In this document: piece after piece, positions 1-11,843 of the stretch | How positions within the stretch are numbered: position 1 is the stretch's first letter | Layout: the number at the start of each line of letters is the position of its first letter | Assembly: GCA_003184365.1 (NCBI GenBank) | Contig: NKYR01000046.1 | Coordinates: 62,001 to 126,000, forward strand | Length of the DNA: 64,000 bases | Direction of reading: 5' to 3' | From: Evernia prunastri | Taxonomy: Eukaryota > Ascomycota > Lecanoromycetes > Lecanorales > Parmeliaceae | Translations under genes and position numbers: made by a program | Notes under the pieces: generated by a model | Told to the model about the DNA's origin: nothing | Database searches by the model: none | The model's input: the letters and a program-made list of their open reading frames with translations, nothing else

Positions 1-828
1 CTGCAAGAATTTAGAAAGTACACTTATGGCGAATGGATCCAAACCTTCGCTACCCTCATGTGGACTAAGGTCTCCATATGCCTATTCCTGATGCGGTTAC
101 CCAACAGCAAAGTGCTGCTTTTACCGCTTCAATGTACCGTAGCGTTTCTGCTCTTCTCCAATACCATCTTGACTGTCATATGGATCATGCAGTGCCAACC
201 GATCCACGCCGCATGGGACAATAGGGGTAACTGTATGAGCAGAGGGGCAAAAGAAGGCATCATTCTCGCTCAAGCAGTCATATCAGTCGTCTCCGACTTC
301 GCCTTCGCAGCCTTCCCGATACTATTCCTTTGGCGGATACAGATCGATCTTAAGACTAAAATCTGCTTATGGATTTTGATGTGCCTGGGATTCATCACAG
401 GAGCCTGTTGCCTCGTCCGAACCGTGCTCAACAATCAATCTGTACCTCTTGACGGTACATACGATGGCATCATCAATTGGCTATGGCGGCTGTTCGAAGT
501 ACAGATCGGGATCATTGCTGCGTGTATACCGACCCTACGACCTCTATATCTATGGATTATGAGACGCATAGGGGGTGACACGCAAGGACTAGACACGAAT
601 ATCAAGTTCCCGCTTACCAACGATCCACAATCTTGGGTCGAGAACATTGGTGAAGGAAAAGGAAATGGCAGTGATACTGCCATGACTGACCTTGACCACG
701 ACCACGACCACGACCACATCGACAATCATGGCTATGGTCATGGCCACGGTCATACGCATCAACGCAAGGATACCATGACCGATGACCTAATCAGGGAGGT
801 TCGTTCATCTCCAAGTGATCTTTCGTAA
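1..828 (+). CDS. Fungal rhodopsin-like integral membrane protein, 5' truncated
   Basis: The frame is open from base 1, so the start lies outside the window; the ATG at 58 is internal. The visible part carries at least four hydrophobic segments with short loops, a Cys-containing extracellular loop (QCQPIHAAWD) and a pattern ending in RPLYLWIMRR. This matches the C-terminal half of the large fungal rhodopsin/SAT4-like seven-helix family (Fung_rhodopsin, including Pth11-like proteins). The cytosolic tail (about residues 195-256 counted from the internal ATG) is unusual: it holds an (HD)n stretch and then an HGHGHGHTH run. Family members often act as putative receptors, but ligand and role here are unknown. 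No intron is needed in the visible part. Confidence 0.8.
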   Translation: MQEFRKYTYGEWIQTFATLMWTKVSICLFLMRLPNSKVLLLPLQCTVAFLLFSNTILTVIWIMQCQPIHAAWDNRGNCMSRGAKEGIILAQAVISVVSDFAFAAFPILFLWRIQIDLKTKICLWILMCLGFITGACCLVRTVLNNQSVPLDGTYDGIINWLWRLFEVQIGIIAACIPTLRPLYLWIMRRIGGDTQGLDTNIKFPLTNDPQSWVENIGEGKGNGSDTAMTDLDHDHDHDHIDNHGYGHGHGHTHQRKDTMTDDLIREVRSSPSDLS

Positions 829-1780
829 CTTGGGTTTTGGGCTTGGAGAAGCAATGCTGACTCCAAACCCTGCGTAGGGAATCCTCGTCTCTGGCCCCAT
901 GGACACCAGTCTAGGGCTGAACTTCGCGCATCCCGGGGAAGCCAGCGAAGATCCACAGCTGGAGAATGAAATGCACAAATATGGGATCGATGAGTCGTTG
1001 GCCTGAGCTTGGGAGTATCTACGCCCATCCCATAGGAGGCTAAAGGATAGGCAGTCCAAATACCTCCACAGTTCACCATCGTGGCCGATCGTTCGAGATA
1101 GACTAGTCCTACGGTTTTGTGGAAATGTAAGTTTCCTTGAAATGCTCCTTTACCGCGACCTGGACCGCTCACCCATTGCCAGTTGATAAGACCGGATCAG
1201 CACACCATCTCCACCTTCGCTGGGTCAACGCAAGCAGGGTCCGAACCCGATGTCGGCCTCTGAGCGAACGGACCGAGATGGCTATCAGCGCCTTGAAACT
1301 CTGCATGGAGTGACAATAGGCCATCTTTATGCACCAAGAGGACACCTGGGATGGCTTGAAAGCGTCAATCAGTATCAGCTTCTCTGGGCTGCATTTCACA
1401 GTATTGGAAGGGAATGATGAAATGCTGCTTACTCCCGCTGAAGCAGAGGTCGTCCAGGGCATCCTCTTATGACAAGAGAACATCAGAGCATGAGACGATC
1501 ACGCAGAGGACGTAAATCTGTATCCCTAGGACAACGGCTGGCCCGTCCTTATTCAGGGCTCGATGTAGCAATGAAGAGAACAAAAGTAGAAATGATCTTC
1601 CAGCAGGTTTGAAAAACCTCCTTTTCCCATTCAGCTTCCCCTCGGACATAGAGTACTGAGTACCACAACGACGAGACTACCGAAGACTGAACAGGAGCAG
1701 GAGATGAGGGGGGAAGCATGCATGCCAACATCCGGAGTGAGATAGACGCAAGGGCACTTCTCTGGACGTTGGAGCAGTCT

Positions 1781-2013
1781 AAATAGCAGGAAGCCGACTT
1801 TGGGAAGAATTGTGTACGAGTTGTTGCCATCAGTTATTATAAGTAGCACGAATCTTCCGTACGAAATCATTTTGTGCTGCGTCCGATGTGCTCTCTCCCT
1901 CTCCCTCTCCCTCTCCCTCTCCCTCTCCCTCACTCTCCCCACCTCCACATCCAACCAAAACGACCAAAATCGCAAACGTACCCACTCAGTCTCACCCAAC
2001 ATACAACGTGCGC
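1781..2013. repeat. Left copy of direct duplication flanking a single-N gap
   Basis: This 233-bp copy is repeated at 2015-2223, on the other side of the N at 2014. The two copies appear identical apart from the CTCTCC hexanucleotide run, which is 24 bp (four units) longer here. Two near-identical blocks abutting a single N are the signature of two contig ends that overlap but were not merged, so this is probably an assembly artefact rather than a biological repeat. Confidence 0.85.
1891..1931. repeat. (CTCTCC)n microsatellite
   Basis: A perfect hexanucleotide tract within the left copy of the duplicated block; the right copy at about 2123-2140 has four fewer units. The length difference probably explains why the assembler failed to collapse the overlap. 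Confidence 0.85.
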
Positions 2014-2014
2014 N
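2014..2014. other. Single-N assembly gap
   Basis: One ambiguous base sits exactly between the two copies of the duplicated block. It looks like a placeholder gap rather than a miscalled base. Confidence 0.8.
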
Positions 2015-2223
2015 AAATAGCAGGAAGCCGACTTTGGGAAGAATTGTGTACGAGTTGTTGCCATCAGTTATTATAAGTAGCACGAATCTTCCGTACGAAA
2101 TCATTTTGTGCTGCGTCCGATGTGCTCTCTCCCTCTCCCTCACTCTCCCCACCTCCACATCCAACCAAAACGACCAAAATCGCAAACGTACCCACTCAGT
2201 CTCACCCAACATACAACGTGCGC
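2015..2223. repeat. Right copy of direct duplication flanking the gap
   Basis: This 209-bp copy repeats 1781-2013, from AAATAGCAGGAAGCC to ACAACGTGCGC. It differs only by a shorter CTCTCC run. Confidence 0.85.
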
Positions 2224-2821
2224 AAACCGCATCAAAGCCCGCAAACCGAAACCGATAGAGGTCCTGGCACATCGCACATCGCACACCGCAAAACCACCGT
2301 TCTGCCCATGTTATACTTCTGCACCAGATCAACGGCAGGCCTCCTACTAGTAGACAACGACAAAAAGCTCCGAAGAAAAGTACTAACAAATGGTACCATA
2401 TCATGTCACGTCACGATGAGCTCGCAGAGGCTGTCCTTTTTTTTTCTTTTTCTGGCAACAGAAACATTTGAATCCAGTATCCCAAGACGAACATAAAAAG
2501 AGTGCAAGATCAGAAATAGAGTATCGTGGCGGTACGCCATTGGTTCTGCCTAACACAGAGAGGATGGACAGACGACCATCTAGAAGGCAAGATCTTTCTG
2601 TGACTTATTGCGAATTTTTCTTCGTCTTGATGACGGCATAGCGAAGCTGTGGAAACGTAGACTCGATTGTGGGATTATTCATACTCTATTATAAACAAGA
2701 ACGAGGCTTCTGCCGCAGGAACAGAGTGGTATCAACACGCTAATGCTAGAATCAAATAATAAACGGCAAGATGGCTACTCCATCTTAGGGAGGCATCCTG
2801 CTGGCAACCTTTTCAACTTGA

Positions 2822-5800
2822 TCATTTCGCCCCACTCACATCCCGTGGCCTCCTGGTGAGGATGCTTCGTCGATTCTTTGGACTACCTGGCCCACTATCG
2901 TCGTTGCGCATGAAATTGGTGTGGATCGTGACGCTTCCTTCTCCGACGTTGATGGTCTTCTCACTTCCTGCCACGGAGTCATCGATAAAGAGAGGTGCTT
3001 CGCCGAGGATGTGATCGCCCAAGAACTTGTCGTCCTTGACTTGGACTTGGAACTGGGTGTCGGCAGAGCATGCCACTCTGAACATCTCATGATCCCATGT
3101 GATGTCTCCGGTGGAGGATTTGACACCTTTGGTTTTGTGAACTTCTTTAGCGCCTTTAGCGGAAACTTGCTTTATGTGGACTTGAATTTTCGATGTCGCA
3201 GGGAATCCGGAGGCGGATTGCACCAAGAACATAGCACTGCCAGCTTCTGCCTTGCCAGGCGCTCCGCCCGCGGTACTCAATGTAGATACCGCCCCAAAAC
3301 TTTTCTGCCGTACGTGTGGCGGTGTTGGAGGAACCGACGGGCTGTCATCAATCATTGGAGCCGCACGCTGTGGTGTCCCCAACGGTGTTGCCATGGCGGA
3401 GCCTCCGTTGGTTCTCGGCTCCTCTATTTCGGGTGGCTCTACGTCTCCATTGCTCACTTCTCGGCTGTCCTTTCTGCCTTTGAAGCCATGCCGTAGGAAT
3501 GAAGCGCCCTTGACTACACCACCACCAACTGCTCCGCCGACCTTGCCGACCCCTTTCACGGGTGCACCGACAATTTTTCCTGGTGCTGCAAACGTTCCTG
3601 AGAAGGTTGAAGATCCTTGACGCGATCTGATGACATAGTCTGGCTTGAATAGCATCTTTAGACGGACTACACCTGACTTACCATCTAGTCGGAGCACGAT
3701 TTCACTAGGCTTGAAGGGCTCGAGTAAGTCAAGGTTTATGGTGGCTTCGCCGAGAAGGTCGTCTTTGTCACCCATATCCCAATCAAGGACGGTGAGCGTG
3801 AATTTGGCGGCGGTTCGGGACTTGATTGGACACTCAAAATATTCATTCCATGCGGGATGTAGCGTTTTCTTCTGGGTCTTCGTCTTGTACATCTCCTTGC
3901 CGTTGAGGTTGAATTTGCAGTAAGGATCACTGAATCCATTGCGATCAGCGGCCGGCAAGTCGTCCGCGTCTAAGATGTCAACACGTAGGTTGCCCATGTT
4001 ATTGATGCTTTCGCTGGGGTCTAGGTCCATCTTGACGGGCAGATACCTGAGATCAACAGTTATTCTGCTGATAGTACCTTCAGCGCCCTTCAGTATTAAT
4101 TCTGTGGGTTTGTACTGCGAACATCATTATTAGCGAAATAGCAACACTTGAGCATTAAACTCCTACCAGGCATCTCTGCAACACGTCCAAGGTATTGCCC
4201 TGCAACTTGGCGACTGTATGGTCATTGTCATGTTCGTTGTCACCCTTTTTATCTTGCTTTTCTTTTAATCGTAAGGTGATTTTAGAGACATCGAGTTCTC
4301 GTACGAAGGCATCCCCAGCTGAGCGAGCAATGTTAGCACTGAAGCAAGTCAAGATTATATCAACACTCACTTTCCCCAAATTGTGTCTGTCTCGATCTAG
4401 CTTTCGATGAGGAGTAAGAGGGGAAAATATAGTCATCCATGACGACCTCCACGCGCACGTCTGGACGCGCCAACGTCCCTTCTATGAGCTTGAAAATGAT
4501 AAGGCCAGATTCTATAGTCAAAAGGTCAGCCAAGAAAAAGCTGTTTCAGAGCGTCGAGGCTAGCATACCGTGTTTGAGGAGTTCTTCTGGAGTAAGCCTT
4601 ATCTTTGGTGGAGCTTTTGGCCCTTCCCCTCGCATTTCTTCTTGCTCTTTTTCGTTCTTCGAGAGTTGCTTGGCCAGATTGGTGTCAATCTTTCCGAGTT
4701 CTCGGTCTTTTTCTGCGGAGCTCGGCGCTATAGTAGAGCCGTTGACTGTGCTGCTCCTCGATCTTCCATCGATGCTGCTCTTGGGTTTACCATCAATGCT
4801 GGCTCTTGTGCCATTGATTGAAAGCCTTCCTGCAGCCTCTTCTTCCGCTGCTTTCGCTCTTTCTTTCTCGGCTTCTTCTTCCTCTGGATCAATGACGTTG
4901 AGTGTGGGGTAGAAAGAAACGGTGAAATTAAGAGTTCCTTTGGGAGATCCCTTGCCATTCATCCGCAAAGGCTCCGACAATTGTCGCTTCTCTCCATGAA
5001 CTTCGTATTCCCCGTTGTCGGCTTGATGGACGTAGTCAGCGGTGTCTACGTAGAGAAGGCCAAGCGAGCGGTCCTTTCCTGTGGTCTCCTGATCCATGAC
5101 CTCAACCGTGAGCTTCTCGCGTGACGAATGGACTGGTACGTAGATGATCTCGTCCCATTCTGGGTTCAGATTATTTTGAAAAGTGACCGTCTTGCCTTTT
5201 TCGATGCCAGACAGGAGGACTCGAGCGTAGGGATCTGATTTACCCATGGTTTCCAGGTTCCGCAAATCTCGAGCACTTCCAAAATGGAACCTCATGACAC
5301 CGATGGGCGTGATGTAGCCACCAGAACCGCCGAGCGCACCTTTCAGTGCCACAGGTTTCCATTGTAGCATCATTTTTGCACGACCAGTCTTTGCTCCAGC
5401 CAGATTGTACCACTCCTGACCCTTCTCCATCAACTGCAACATATCGTCCAATTTGATTTGATAGGTTCCAAGCACAGGATCAGTCCCAAGATCGCGATCA
5501 TCTTTGACCACCATGCCCAGTCTGGCTGCTTTGCGGTCAGTGACCAAGAACTCTTTTGAAGCGTTGTCCCAAATGGGATTGTTGGTCCTCTTCAGTTTGC
5601 GACTAGTATGGATTTCTTTGCCATTAAGGATGAGGGCTACGTATGGGTTCAGCTGCCCAATCAAACTCTTAGTGCCGTCCAAATCCTTGGCTTGCTCGAC
5701 TGTGAGTCTTGCAATGCCGGTGTTGGATTCAGGGGCTGGTCCAGTGGTACCATCCTCCATCTTTTGACCCTCTAGAACCGGGAAGAAGCGAACATCGGCC

Positions 5801-7703
5801 TGGACGATTCCTCGAGCTTTGCCGTTAGCCGTGACCTCCAGTTGCAGATTCTCGTGTTCTGTCACTGCTTCTAATTGATCAAGAGGAAAGGTTGCAGTTC
5901 CAAGGTCCTTGTCTTTGCGATATTCGTTCCAATCGTACACTTGAACTGTCAACGAATCGGCAAGAGAGGTGATAATCAGATACAATGTGTCATTCCAGCG
6001 AGGGTTAGCATTCTCCTTGACTGTCTTGGTTTTGCCAAGAGGGTCACGACTGTTAAGTGAAAGTACAGCGTATGGATCTGGACTTCCTGCAATCTTGTCC
6101 GGGTTCCTTAGACCTTGTGCTCCGTGTATTGTGACCGCTAGTACGCCAATGGCTTGGTCGACTGGGTTACCAGCAAGCATTTTGGCGATCTCGATGGGGA
6201 AAACATTTGGCTCGTACATGATCGGAGCAAGATTACCATGGATCTGCTCCTTGATGAAACCTTCCAGACCCGGGATGAAATTAATATCGAAGCCTAGTGT
6301 GTCGCCACCCAAGGGCTTGCAAACATAATCAAGATCCGGCTTCCCAAGGAAACAAATTTCAACCTTTTCAATGTGTGGAAATGGTATTTGAAGCTTGACT
6401 TTGACCCTCATCAACCCGGAAAACGCGAAATCCTCAACTATAATGTCCATTCCATGACTGATGACCCCTTTTCCGATTCGAATTTCAAGTACGACCTTGG
6501 GGTTTATCTTATTTTTGAGTTGTCGAGCAGTGAGGTCCATGGTGTCATTAGGTGTGAAGCTGAACTTCCAATCCATCAAAACCGTATCATCTTCAGCCTT
6601 CGGATATGTCTTGACGTGATCCATTCTGGGTGGCTTGGAACCCAGAGTAAAGACCTTCATACGCATGCTGTCGAGAAAGGTCGGTGTGGAAGTACTGAGG
6701 ACCTGATCAACAGAGTTGATGATTGTGTCGCAGAGTACTGGTGCGTAAATTGGCCAGAATTTGACCAGAAAGCTGTTAATCCACTCAAGGCTCTCGGTAT
6801 CCGTTTCCAGACGACTTTTGGCCATTTCTCTGTTGACATCGTCCCGGAAGTTGCGACGGACCCGACGAATGGATGTACGGTAATAGGTCGCACAGCAAGC
6901 CATGATCAGCAACACCCAGCCAAGGCCACCTCCAACCAGTGCTACGAACCATGAGCTCAGGCAAGCAAACACTATGATCCCCGCGTTATGGTACCAGTCT
7001 AGCAGCCCATTAGCCAATCTCGTCCCAAAGATCCACTCCATCATAACCCAAGGGTAAGAAGCATACCACCAAAGAATTTATCGTCTAACTTGCTCTCCAA
7101 AAGCGTCTGATGGTCGAGAAGACTCTCTTGAGCTTCGTCCGACGTAATACTTCCTTGACCGAACCTGGGCGCCCAACCCGTCTTCTCAACGAACCGAGCG
7201 CTTTCGTCTTGGTGTATATGGCCATTTGGCATCTTAGACTGTCCATCAAGCACTGGTGAGGCAGGTACCGCACCTTCTTTACTCGGCGGGGGAAGATCAT
7301 AGGCATCTGGCGTACCATCATCCTAGTGTTTCCATGTTAGCGCAGGATTGTGCGGAGAGTCAGGATGACAAACAATGTCCGTAGCTATGCCAACACCTTT
7401 AGGCTTCTTGTCGTGATGAAAGCCTGGAGGAACGTGCTACTCAGCGTCAGTCATGATCAGGTTTGCATTCAAGAAAGGCAGTCAGCTTACTGATCTAGCC
7501 TGGGCAGCTTTTTCTTCTGGTGAAGCATCGGGATTGAATTGAAATGCTGGAATGCCCGCTTTCTTCGACTCATCGGCCATGACAGCCTCGGCATCTTCAG
7601 CCGTGGCTTTGTTATTCGGGTCTCGTGCTGCCATTGCCGCGCCTTGGGACTTGAGCTCCCCAGCCCGCGAAGTCAGGTTAGACATCATTTTAGCGGAAGA
7701 CAA
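2822..7703 (-). CDS. tcb: Tricalbin-like ER-plasma membrane tether (SMP plus five C2 domains)
   Basis: Seven exons: 7703-7491, 7436-7374, 7322-7067, 6998-4569, 4511-4371, 4318-4167 and 4114-2822, giving 1515 residues. All introns are GT-AG, 51-68 nt. Order: low-complexity cytosolic N-terminus (1-175), a hairpin-like hydrophobic segment after DWYHNAG (about 178-220), SMP lipid-transfer domain (about 244-454), then C2 domains near 461-582, 605-712, 743-852, 1126-1230 and 1378-1483. C2-A, C2-C and C2-D keep SDPY-type Ca2+-loop motifs; the second has LNPY and the last is degenerate. The family tethers cortical ER to the plasma membrane and moves lipids. The intron at 6999-7066 is open in frame and mimics a false start (MMEWIFG). 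Joining across it restores KFFG-DWYHNAG. Confidence 0.93.
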
Positions 7704-8549
7704 GCCAGCGCAAGGGTATGGTAGAACGTCAAAGTCGGATTTGAGTTCATCGAGGGAAAGGAGAGGCCAATGGCTTAAGTATGTAGGTATGCAATTGGAT
7801 CACAGCTAGCTTGGTTGTTGAAGGAGAATGATGAGGAATGATGAAAGTTGGAAGTCGCGAGGTAAATGGTAGATAGGTTAATAGGTATGGAGCTATCGAG
7901 AGCCAATTGAAGGCCCAGATTTAGAAGACTTAAGCTAACATCTTAAACTCCGGCGCTATGAGCGTAGAGGTCGGACCGAGGCATGCCTGGCGAGCCTGGG
8001 GAGTGAGGGGATCCCTGCGCAGCTGGAGTGGCATCAACAAATTGCTGGAGTACGGTTGATGGTATGTAGATGGTAGATGGGAGATTATTGTGGACTCGTG
8101 GAGTCGTGGAGAGTGATTATGAAAAGACGAGGCTTGATCATAGCAATTTGATACTTGTTTCCGATACCCTATGGTCGCTTCGATTGTTTTCAATCGAACC
8201 TTGAAACATTTAGTAACGAATTAAGCGCAGGAAGCTCAGCCAGTGCACTGTTATCCCCCTCTTGTACTCTTGGCGAACTCCAGAGGAACCTGCAGTGCCA
8301 GGCATGAGCCAACCACGAGCTATCTCGTACTGTGGAGATTGCCCGAGAACACAGTACCCTGAGAGGCATTTTGCTACGGAACAAAGCTTCAACTGACAAG
8401 TACTACTGGTACCTATCCTGATGGAGGAAATATTATGATACAATTCGTCTATGTAGAAGCACATCGCTAAAGTTACTAGACACGATCTCGTAAGCCTCAA
8501 TGCTTTTTCATTCGTGGCTTTTTGTCATTATTATCCACATGGCCCATGC
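7704..8549. other. Upstream region of tricalbin and 3' flank of sti1
   Basis: About 850 nt between two genes transcribed in the same (minus) direction. It should hold the tricalbin promoter and 5' UTR and the sti1 terminator. Several small open frames are present, but I see no convincing coding sequence or RNA gene. Confidence 0.5.
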
Positions 8550-10398
8550 TCAGCGAGTTCTGATAACGCCCGCCGCGACCAATTTCTGGACCTTTTTGGC
8601 GATGTCTGGGTTCTTCATGTGATCCTGAAGCGCAGCAGGGTCTCCCTTTGCTTGCTGAAGGATACTCTGCATGATAGGGTCTTGTAGTATGCCCATGATC
8701 TCTGGGTCCTTCTGGATTCTCTCCATAGTCTGCTCCTCCGTCTCCCCAGCTCGTCCCGCAAATTGAGCTTGGATTGCCTTTTGCTGTTGTTGTTCGATCT
8801 CCCGACGGTTGCTACCATCATCCTGTTCGATGGCTTCAGTGCACACGTCCGTACACTTGCTGTATTCCTTCATGGCGAAGTAGGCTTGCGCTTTCCTTAA
8901 ATACGCTCTGATGAATTTGGGATCCTTCTGGATTGCTATGTCGCAATCACTTACGGCGCTTGGGAATGTCATTAGTTTGATCAATGCCGCCGCGCGGTTG
9001 GAATAGCCTCGAGGATCATCGGGCGCCCGCTTGGTCATTTCCGTGTACGCTTCAACTGCGCCAGGCCAGTCACATTCTTTGAACTTCTGGCCACCAAGTT
9101 CTCTCGCCTTCTCAGCTTCTTCGGGGCTAATGTAAGCGTCTTTTTCTGCTTTGATCTGCGCCTTCTCGGCGGCGCGAAGCTTATTAAGGATGTCGGGTGT
9201 ACGATGCTCTGTTAAGGACTTTTGATAGTTGGTGATAGCTTGTGGAAGGTCGCCCAGCTTCTCATAAGAAGTGCCAATACGGCCAAACGCTTTGGCGATG
9301 ATTTTGAAGTCTGCAAGGACTTCGCGACCTTCTTCAATGGCTTGCTTGCAGGACGCGATAGCGTTTTCGAAGTCCCCTTTCTCAAATTGGGCCGCACTCT
9401 TGTTGGTGAGATACGTGATATCCTTGTGCAACCCCCAAGCCTTGTCATAGTGTTCAATGGCAACATCGAATTGCCGTTTCTTGTAGTTCTCTGTACCCAG
9501 CTTCTTCTCAACCTCAGCTTCTTCTTTCGCCTTCTTTGCCGCAACAGCTTCTTCGTCTTCGGGCTCAGGTTCCGGCTCCGGCTCTGGAGCCTTCGTTGGC
9601 TCTGCCGGCTTGGCTGATGAAGGACGCGCATCTGGCATAGCGACGTCCTCTTCGGCTTCCCTGGATCCACCAAATTCTGGAGCCCCATCGCCTGGTGCAC
9701 CTCCCATAGACATGTCGATCCCCAATAGTACACTCATGACTTGAAGGAACCTCGGATCCTGCATGGCGCCACCAATATCATTCGGATTTTGCTTCATATG
9801 CTGGAGTCTCTGCATGAATTGAGGATCTGCCAGGAACGATCGAGTCTTGGGATTATTCGCGAGTTTTGAGATCATTTGGGGGTCGTTGAAGATGTTGCCT
9901 AGACCACCACCCATACCACCTGCATCGTCCGATTCGGCATCTCTGGCCCGCTTAACGGCAGCGAGGCCTGATTTAGCTTGGGCATTGTTGGGGTCAAGCT
10001 TCAAAGCCTCCTCGAAAGCATCGTTGGCTCCACCTTCAAGACGATGATCAGCACAGTCTGTGTTTGTACTCCGAGCGCTTGGACATACCTAGGTCTCCTG
10101 TACCGTGCAATGCAGAGCCTTTGCGACTCCACCCTTTAGCCCAGTCAGGCTTTATTTCTGTGGTTTTGTTTGCGTCTTCCAAAGCCTGATCAAATTCTTT
10201 TTTCGAAGCGTATGCGCCTGATCTGTTGGAGTAGAGAACATGGTTCTGTGGCTCAATCTCGATAGCTTGGGTGAATTTCTCACTACATCAAGTCAATCAT
10301 AAGCAGAGTAAACACGAGAGGCTGGTTCCATACATTGCTTCGTCAAAGTTCTTCTCGGCAAATGCTTTGTTGCCTTCGGCTTTGAGGGTGTCCGCCAT
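8550..10398 (-). CDS. sti1: Hsp70-Hsp90 organising co-chaperone Sti1/Hop
   Basis: Three exons, 10398-10334, 10282-10089 and 10033-8550, encode 580 residues, the usual fungal length. The N-terminus MADTLKAEGNKAFAEKNFDEA opens TPR1. A DP1/STI1 motif region follows near 134-190 (IFNDPQMISKL, LADPQFMQRL). An acidic PEPEPEPEDEE linker precedes TPR2A (about 251-365) and TPR2B (about 395-510), and DP2 lies at the C-terminus (about 524-578; DPEIMGILQDPIMQSIL). The family bridges Hsp70 (TPR1/TPR2B) and Hsp90 (TPR2A) to pass clients along in the cytosol. The gene is divergent from the RPC6 gene, with 302 nt between start codons. Confidence 0.95.
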
Positions 10399-10700
10399 TG
10401 TTACGGATTGATGTATGCTGGTACAGTTACTCTGGTAACGACAAATGCTGAAAGATGTGCAAAGTGTTGCGAAGAATAGTGAGCGTACTTGAACTGATCG
10501 AACTTCTGAGAAATCGGTAGAAGAACTTCGGCCTAGTCAGCCCTACCCTAGAGCTGCAGCGGATCCATTCCGTACGAGTCTAATAATTTTCGCAGAGCCC
10601 CACTCTCCCACTACCGAGGTACTTACACAGATTGTTAGAAGAGGAGTGCCGATTCTTAAGTTACTTCTCAAGTGAAGCGCTATCTTGCTTACCTGCGGTT
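10399..10700. promoter_or_regulatory. Shared divergent promoter region, sti1 / RPC6
   Basis: This 302-nt gap separates the start codons of two divergently transcribed genes, so it must hold both 5' UTRs and core promoters. GAA/TTC blocks occur around 10500-10530. Their spacing does not fit a clean heat-shock element, so I do not call one. Confidence 0.6.
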
Positions 10701-11843
10701 ATGGCTTCCTCGGCTGAGGAGGTGCCTGCCAAAGATGAGGACGTCACAATGACTGAACCAAGTAATGTGTCAAGCCCCAAAGAGCTCAGGAACGCATTGT
10801 ACGCCCGGTGTGCAAGCTTTGAAGAGGGCCATGTGTTCAATCAGGATGAGCTGTTCGCATTCAAAATTATCCCTGACAACAGTATCGAGCAATTGCTGGC
10901 GTACACGAAACAGCTTGCGAAGGATGGATTATTCAAGCTCATGACTAAGGATGGCAAGGCTTGCTGGAAGGTGGTCAAGAGAGCTGATGCTGTCAAGTAA
11001 GATATATGGCCAATCTCTATAGGAAGATAGCAACTGATGCGGAACTGCACGTGCAGGTATCGCTCTCTCTCTCAAGAAGAGGCTCTCGTATACTCTTATA
11101 TCGAGGGTGCGGCCCGCGAAGGCATATGGAGTAAGACCCTCCGTAACAAGACCAATCTACACATGACCACCATGAATCGCGCCGTAAAATCTCTCGAAAC
11201 GAAGAACATGATCAAGGCCGTCAAGGTTGCCAAGTATCCCAATCGAAAGACATATATGCTAGCCAAGCTCCAACCCTCCGAAGATGTGACTGGTGGACCG
11301 TTTTACACCAACGGTGAATTGGATGAGGAATTTGTTCATCAGATGTCTTCATGGACGGAGAGGTACATTATTGCGAAAAGCTGGTATCATCCACCACCAG
11401 CAGAGCACAAAAAGAGGTCCAATACGAACATGACGCAAGAACAAGCGGAGGAGCTCAGGGCAGCGGAGTTTCAGAAACGAGGGCCCGGTAGAGCTAGAAG
11501 CAAGGCTATGATACCGATGCACCCAGGCTACAAAGGTTACCCCACTCTATCCGAGGTCACTAGAGCTATCAACGAGTCGGGATTGTCGAACGTGACAATG
11601 AAGGAATCGGAGATGCAACAGTTGCTCGATGTCCTCTACTGGGATGGGCGGTTGGAAAAATTGAGAGACGGCAAAGCGTACAGAGCTACCAAGCAAGTTC
11701 ATGGTGAAGACGGGGTGGAGCTTGGCAACGGACTCACAGAGGCTCCGTGTGGGCGATGTCCCGTTTTCGATCTCTGCGAAGAGGATGGGCCGGTGAATGC
11801 GAGAAGTTGCGAGTACTTTGAAGAGTGGCTTCTTCAATTCTGA
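10701..11843 (+). CDS. rpc6: DNA-directed RNA polymerase III subunit C34/RPC6
   Basis: Two exons, 10701-10996 and 11057-11843, with a 60-nt GT-AG intron joining DAVK to YRSLS, encode 360 residues. The protein has tandem winged-helix domains, including LVYSYIEGAAREGIW and NLHMTTMNRAVKSLE. The C-terminus holds four cysteines, C330, C333, C339 and C350. Their 3-6-11 spacing matches the C-terminal Fe-S cluster site known in human RPC6. The subunit belongs to the C82/C34/C31 heterotrimer needed for Pol III initiation in the nucleus. The start at 10701 (MASSAEEV) is the first ATG of the open frame. Confidence 0.93.

Larger units (their letters stand above)
829..2821. other. Intergenic region, about 2.0 kb, no supported gene
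   Basis: This lies between the rhodopsin-like gene and the 3' end of the tricalbin gene. Short open frames occur on both strands but none shows recognisable family features or a plausible exon structure. The only structure is the gap-associated duplication at 1781-2223 with its CTCTCC microsatellite. The last few hundred bases probably include the tricalbin 3' UTR. Confidence 0.6.

Noticed and set aside
1631..2404. 257-residue minus-strand frame spanning the N gap
   Set aside because: It reads through the duplicated block and the N, so its length is an artefact; it has (RE)n repeats from the CTCTCC run.
6999..7066. Apparent tricalbin start MMEWIFGTRLANGLL at 7044
   Set aside because: This stretch is an in-frame intron (GTATGC...GCTGCTAG, branch-like GCTAATG). 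Splicing it out joins KFFG to DWYHNAG, the conserved family sequence, and links to three upstream exons.
10500..10530. Possible heat-shock element in the sti1 promoter
   Set aside because: GAA and TTC blocks are present, but their spacing (1 or 3 nt) does not fit the nTTCnnGAAn repeat.
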